Shown here one piece after another: positions 33,705 to 37,867 of a stretch of 37,867 nt of DNA (its first letter is position 1; every line of letters starts with the position of its first letter). The notes under the pieces are model-generated. The model was given only the letters and a program-made list of their open reading frames with translations, did not search any database and was not told the origin of the DNA. Both the position numbers and the translations under genes were made by a program. The stretch comes from Flavobacteriales bacterium (lineage in GTDB: Bacteria; Bacteroidota; Bacteroidia; Flavobacteriales; BACL11), in the NCBI GenBank assembly GCA_018645865.1, contig JABGVU010000001.1, forward strand, positions 1-37,867. Direction: 5' to 3'.

Positions 33705-35546
33705 TTGAAACAACTATTTCTTTTATTTCTTTTCACAAGTACAATTCTTTTTTCACAAGAAAAGAATTGCGGAAGTAATTTGCGTCTCAACAAGTACCTT
33801 AAGACAAGCGATGAAGCAAAAATAAATCGTTCAAAACTAGAAGATAAAACTACTAGATTCCAAATTCAAAAAGGAGTAAACACTACTATTCCAGTTGTAA
33901 TACATGTAGTTTATAAAAATGGAAACGAAAATATTTCAAATGCTCAAATCCAAAGTCAACTAGATGTACTGAATAAGGATTTTACACGCACCAATACTGA
34001 TGCTTTTAATACCCCTGTTGATTTTTTACCAATAGTATCTAACACTCAAATTAACTTTTGTTTAGCACAACAATCTCCTGATGGAAACCCAACAAATGGG
34101 ATTATAAGAAAACAAACTACTACTAATCTATTTCCACTTTTCGGAGATGCAATTTATTATGATTCACTAGGAGGAAGTACTGCATGGAATACTGAAGAAT
34201 ACTTAAATATTTGGGTAGCCGAAATAGAAAGTGGAGTACTCGGTTGGGCACAATTTCCTGCAGCAGGAGATACTAATACAGATGGAGTAGTTATTGATTT
34301 TGAACATTTCGGAACAATAGGAACTGCAATATACCCTTATAATTTAGGACGTACAGCCACCCATGAAGTTGGACATTGGTTTAATCTGTATCATATTTGG
34401 GGAGATAACAGTTGTGGAAATGATTATGTAAACGATACTCCAATACAAGAACAAGGAAACTTTGGTTGTAAAATACATCCTAACATAAGCTGTAGTAACG
34501 CAGGTGATATGTTCATGAACTTTATGGACTACACTAATGATGCCTGCATGAATTCATTTACTGAGGGACAGAAAGATAGAATTTGGTCAAGTATCAGTAA
34601 TTGGCGAACTAGCTTGCTTACTTCTAATGGTTGTCTTCCTACAACTATCCCTAACAGTGATGCGGGAATTATGTCTATTATTGAACCAAATAACCAAAAT
34701 TCAAATTGCGCAAGCCCTATTTATCCAAAAGTAGTTCTTAAAAACTATGGACTTACTAACTTAAATTCTGTTATTATTGAATACAATATCAATAATAACA
34801 ATAATACTTACTATAGCTGGAATGGAAACCTTCAACCTAATGAAAAAGATACTATTCTACTTTCAGTATTAAGCAGTACAGGTACTTCTCACTTATTAAA
34901 TGTTAGTACCCTAAACCCAAACAACTCAACTGATATAAATCCAAGCAATGATAAGGAATCAATAATTTTTTCCTCTATTAATGGAGAACAAGTTCAACTT
35001 AATGTAATGACTGATAATTACGCTTTAGAGACTTCCTGGATATTGCTTGATGAAAACAATAATATTATTGATAGTGGCGATAGTTTAACAAATAACACGC
35101 TTTATCAAAATAACTATTGCTTAACTTACCAGTGTTATAAATTTGTAATTAATGATAGTAATGGAGATGGTTTTTGTTGCAATTTTGGTAACGGGAATTT
35201 TACAATCAACTCTAGCATTGACAATAATCAGTATGTGCAAAGCGCACCATTTACTTTTACTGATACATCTTATTTTTGTATTGGCAATACAGAAATAATT
35301 GAAAAGAACGAACCTTTTAAAACACATCCAAATCCAACTAATGGAGATTTATGGATAAATGCTAATTTAATATTCAACAATACTCCTATATTCGCACGCA
35401 TCTTAAATAACTTAGGTCAGACTGTCTTAACTGCCAAAATAGTAAACAACAAAATAGATTTAAATCGTTTAAATAATGGTGTTTACCAGATGTTAATTGA
35501 AACCAACAAAAAACAATATACTCATAAAATAATAATTCAAAAATGA
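33705..35546 (+). CDS. M43-family metalloprotease with T9SS type A sorting domain
   Basis: A 613-residue secreted zinc protease. The start is TTG; a TAA lies four codons upstream in frame and no ATG is available. MKQLFLLFLFTSTILFSQ is a signal peptide, which supports that start. After a short propeptide comes the pappalysin-like M43 domain (about 65-310), with zinc motif THEVGHWFNLYHIWGD (H220, E221, H224, H230) and the Met-turn MNFMDYTNDACMN. The usual Gly of HExxHxxGxxH is Asn here, a variant I know from related proteins. A beta-rich region (about 320-525) precedes the T9SS type A domain (HPNPTNGDLWIN ... NNGVYQMLIETNKKQYTHKIIIQK). It overlaps the next protease gene by four bases (ATGA). 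Confidence 0.9.
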   Translation: MKQLFLLFLFTSTILFSQEKNCGSNLRLNKYLKTSDEAKINRSKLEDKTTRFQIQKGVNTTIPVVIHVVYKNGNENISNAQIQSQLDVLNKDFTRTNTDAFNTPVDFLPIVSNTQINFCLAQQSPDGNPTNGIIRKQTTTNLFPLFGDAIYYDSLGGSTAWNTEEYLNIWVAEIESGVLGWAQFPAAGDTNTDGVVIDFEHFGTIGTAIYPYNLGRTATHEVGHWFNLYHIWGDNSCGNDYVNDTPIQEQGNFGCKIHPNISCSNAGDMFMNFMDYTNDACMNSFTEGQKDRIWSSISNWRTSLLTSNGCLPTTIPNSDAGIMSIIEPNNQNSNCASPIYPKVVLKNYGLTNLNSVIIEYNINNNNNTYYSWNGNLQPNEKDTILLSVLSSTGTSHLLNVSTLNPNNSTDINPSNDKESIIFSSINGEQVQLNVMTDNYALETSWILLDENNNIIDSGDSLTNNTLYQNNYCLTYQCYKFVINDSNGDGFCCNFGNGNFTINSSIDNNQYVQSAPFTFTDTSYFCIGNTEIIEKNEPFKTHPNPTNGDLWINANLIFNNTPIFARILNNLGQTVLTAKIVNNKIDLNRLNNGVYQMLIETNKKQYTHKIIIQK

Positions 35547-36898
35547 AAAAAATAGCAATTCTTACTTTCTCTATAATTTTAAATTTACAAATTACAGCTC
35601 AAGAAAATTCTAAAAAATGTATAACTACTTCATTGGTCATAAAAGAACTTATTAGCAACCCTGATTATGCAAAAACAAGAGCAAATGTAATTTCTGAAAA
35701 TAAAATCTGGATAAAAAATAATTCAAAAGAAAAAAACACAATTAATATTCCTGTAGTCATTCACATTATACATAGAAATACTTATACACAAATTGGTCAA
35801 GGAAACAATATCTCTAATGAACAGGTTGAAGATGCATTAAGGATTTTAAATGAAGATTATAGTAAGACTAATCCTGAATACCCAAATCCACCAAGAAATA
35901 CATTCTTAAATTATTGGGGAAATCCTGACATAAAATTTTGCCTAGCAACTATTGATCCTGATGGAAATCCTACAAATGGAATCACAAGAACTTCAACTAT
36001 AAAATTATCTTTTGATGCCGATACTGAAACTAATGACATGAAGCGTACTTGGTCTGGAGGTATAGATGCTTGGGATCAATCAAATTACTTAAATATTTGG
36101 GTATGTAATCTTTCAAATTCAAGTGGTGGCGGCATGACATTAGGTTATGCATACCTACCAGGACTTCAAGGAAGTCAACTTTATAAAGATGGATTAGTAA
36201 TTGATTATCAGTATTTTGGAACTATTGGAGGTGCATCATCAAATAGTGATGGAAGAACTGCAACACATGAAATAGGTCATTATTTGGGACTTAACCACAC
36301 TTTTGCTGAAGCTTCTTGGAATGGTCAAGGACCCTGCGATGGCCCGCAAGGAGCCTTGCAATGTTGTGATAGTGATAATGGTAATGTTGATGACACTCCA
36401 GCAACTGATGGCATTTACTTTGGAAGTGTTACATCAAGCACTAACAACAATACATGTAATGATTTAAACTACGCTAACACATTTAATACTGATGTTTTAG
36501 ATATGGATGAAAACTTTATGGCATATTCTAATACTTCATGGATGTTTACTATTGACCAAGTTAATGTTATGAATGCTACACTAAATGGTTACCGTTCTTC
36601 TCTAAAAAATTCAACTGTAAGTGTGAATTGTGATGGATCAGTTGGAACAGGTTTAAATAATTATCAGATAGAAAATTTACATATTTACCCTAATCCAACA
36701 TTTGGAAAATTATATATTGCCTCAGCTGATGAAATTAACACCTTAAGTATTACAAATATTATTGGTAAAGAAATTTTATTTACAAAAGATCTTTCAATAA
36801 ATACTATTGATTTATCATCTTTTGAAAATGGCGTGTATTTCATCAATATCAGTACTAACAAAGGAACCCATATTGAAAAAATTATTCTTAGCAGATAA
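35543..36898 (+). CDS. Second M43-family metalloprotease with T9SS type A sorting domain
   Basis: A 451-residue secreted zinc protease and neighbour paralogue of the preceding gene, without the long middle beta region. Signal peptide: MKKIAILTFSIILNLQITAQ. The M43 domain has IPVVIHIIHRN, the zinc motif THEIGHYLGLNHTF (H242, E243, H246, H252, with the usual Gly), a Cys-rich loop with CDGPQGALQCCDSDNGNVDDTPATDG, and the Met-turn ENFMAYSNTSWMF. The C-terminal T9SS type A domain starts YPNPTFGKLYIA and ends ENGVYFINISTNKGTHIEKIILSR. The start codon is inside the end of the first protease gene (ATGA), and its stop overlaps mqnE (TAATG), so translation is probably coupled along the run. Confidence 0.9.
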   Translation: MKKIAILTFSIILNLQITAQENSKKCITTSLVIKELISNPDYAKTRANVISENKIWIKNNSKEKNTINIPVVIHIIHRNTYTQIGQGNNISNEQVEDALRILNEDYSKTNPEYPNPPRNTFLNYWGNPDIKFCLATIDPDGNPTNGITRTSTIKLSFDADTETNDMKRTWSGGIDAWDQSNYLNIWVCNLSNSSGGGMTLGYAYLPGLQGSQLYKDGLVIDYQYFGTIGGASSNSDGRTATHEIGHYLGLNHTFAEASWNGQGPCDGPQGALQCCDSDNGNVDDTPATDGIYFGSVTSSTNNNTCNDLNYANTFNTDVLDMDENFMAYSNTSWMFTIDQVNVMNATLNGYRSSLKNSTVSVNCDGSVGTGLNNYQIENLHIYPNPTFGKLYIASADEINTLSITNIIGKEILFTKDLSINTIDLSSFENGVYFINISTNKGTHIEKIILSR

Positions 36899-37867
36899 TG
36901 CTACAGACTAACCTAGTAATTAGCCAATTGTCTAATGGATTAAAACCCATTGTCCAAAAAGTAATCCAGCAAGAAAGGATAACAGAAAAAGAAGGGATAC
37001 AACTTTATACTGAAGCTCCCCTTTCCCTATTAGGAACGCTAGCAAATACTATTCGTGAAGAGAAAAATGGCAACAAAACTTTCTTCAATAAAAACATACA
37101 TATTGAACCTACTAATATTTGTGTTTTTGATTGCAAATTTTGTGCCTATTCTATCAAAATAAGTAAAAAAGAAGATGCATGGGAATCTACCATTGATGAG
37201 ATGGCGGATAAATTAAAAGAATATGAAGGAAAAGAAATAACAGAAGTACATTTAGTTGGTGGGGTTCATCCAAAAATGGGATTACATTATTTTATTGAAC
37301 TTATCAAAAAGATAAAAACCTTACGCCCTGATATTCATGTAAAAGCATTTACAGCAGTTGAACTTGAATATATGTGTAGGAAAGCAAAAGTAAGCTACAA
37401 AGAAGGATTACAAATGCTAAAAGATGCGGGACAAGATTCACTACCAGGAGGTGGAGCTGAAATATTTGCAACAGAAGTTAGAGATGAAATTTGCAAGGAT
37501 AAATGCTCGGCACAGCAATGGCTTGAAATACATGCAACTGCACATAGTTTGAATATGCCATCCAATGCTACTATCCTATATGGTCATATTGAAAAACCAG
37601 AACATATTGTAGATCACATGAGTAGATTAAGGAAATTGCAAGACGAAACTAATGGCTTCAACACGTTTATTCCTTTAAAATACCGTAATGGAAATAACCA
37701 AATGTCCCACATAAAGGAAGTTAATGTTGTTGATGACATGAGGCTATATGCTTTTGCAAGAGTTTTTATGGACAATTTTGATCACTTAAAGGCCTATTGG
37801 CCTATGATCGGAAAAAAAACTACACAAAATTTATTGGCTTTTGGGGTAAATGATATTGATGGAACAA
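36898..37867 (+). CDS. mqnE: Aminofutalosine synthase, 3' end cut by the window
   Basis: A radical-SAM enzyme of the futalosine route to menaquinone; it joins the enolpyruvyl carbon skeleton of 3-[(1-carboxyvinyl)oxy]benzoate with S-adenosylmethionine to give aminofutalosine. My translation gives 323 codons before the edge, most of the usual length of about 370-400. The cluster motif is TNICVFDCKFCAYSI (CxxxCxxC). LPGGGAEIFATEVRDEICKDK and FIPLKYRNGNNQMSHI ... LYAFARVFMDNFDHLKAYWPMIG ... FGVNDIDGT distinguish MqnE from the related MqnC. The ATG shares one base with the stop of the protease gene upstream. This ORF is absent from the supplied track because it lacks a stop codon. Confidence 0.92.
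   Translation, partial: MLQTNLVISQLSNGLKPIVQKVIQQERITEKEGIQLYTEAPLSLLGTLANTIREEKNGNKTFFNKNIHIEPTNICVFDCKFCAYSIKISKKEDAWESTIDEMADKLKEYEGKEITEVHLVGGVHPKMGLHYFIELIKKIKTLRPDIHVKAFTAVELEYMCRKAKVSYKEGLQMLKDAGQDSLPGGGAEIFATEVRDEICKDKCSAQQWLEIHATAHSLNMPSNATILYGHIEKPEHIVDHMSRLRKLQDETNGFNTFIPLKYRNGNNQMSHIKEVNVVDDMRLYAFARVFMDNFDHLKAYWPMIGKKTTQNLLAFGVNDIDGT

Noticed and set aside
1-37867. CRISPR arrays, insertion sequences, prophage or integron signals
   Set aside because: No spaced direct repeats, no transposase or integrase motifs, and no terminal repeats beyond the short ones listed; the content is mostly housekeeping.
1-37867. tRNA or rRNA genes
   Set aside because: I found no GTTCRANNC-type T-loop with matching acceptor arms in the spacers; all gaps are short.

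Overview
The window is a chromosomal segment from an AT-rich member of the Bacteroidota, most likely a marine or freshwater Flavobacteriia-type lineage. The evidence is type IX secretion (T9SS) sorting domains of both type A and type B, two PorE-like TPR/beta-propeller/OmpA proteins, signal peptides cut before Gln, lipoproteins ending in ...SC or ...TAC, almost no Shine-Dalgarno sequences, and many copies of the Bacteroidota -7 promoter element TAnnTTTG. Most genes are housekeeping genes. I see no phage, insertion sequence, CRISPR array, tRNA or rRNA. No gap between genes exceeds 300 bases.

Layout. Bases 1-4716 (minus strand): the 5' end of a secreted protein, pheT, an orphan oligopeptide-type substrate-binding lipoprotein, and a remnant of a PKD-domain protein. 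Bases 4820-8137 (plus): mtaB and lgt as a pair, then a T9SS cargo with one CxxCH motif. Bases 8134-14657: two PorE-like OmpA proteins on the minus strand flank the plus-strand trmD and rplS genes. The first PorE-like ORF is joined in frame to an upstream TPR protein. Bases 14659-17025 (minus): aroC and a dicarboxylate/glutamate symporter lead into the second PorE-like gene as one operon; hutI diverges from aroC. Bases 18381-23532 (minus): a tight operon of fabG, a VWA membrane protein, a DUF6340-like lipoprotein, a prohibitin and a small secreted protein. Bases 23621-27606 (minus): a type B T9SS cargo, dnaK behind a sigma-54-like promoter, and a DUF4249-like lipoprotein. Bases 27708-29188 (plus): panB and an RluA-type pseudouridine synthase, convergent with priA. 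Bases 31841-37867 (plus): an MbnP/MbnH-type pair, two M43 metalloproteases with T9SS tails, and mqnE, which is cut by the window edge.

How the genes connect. Lgt would lipidate the several predicted lipoproteins here. The PorE-like proteins belong to the T9SS envelope machinery that would export the M43 proteases and the other cargo. MbnH is expected to oxidise a Trp of its partner MbnP. MqnE indicates menaquinone synthesis by the futalosine route.

The most unusual signals are regulatory or structural. They are a terminator-like hairpin with the start codon in its loop, a TPR/PorE fusion with an internal signal peptide beside a seven-base homopolymer, a (AAT)9 tract that runs into the start codon of the MbnP gene, a -24/-12 promoter at dnaK with TGACA-type inverted repeats, and a 19-base palindrome upstream of trmD.
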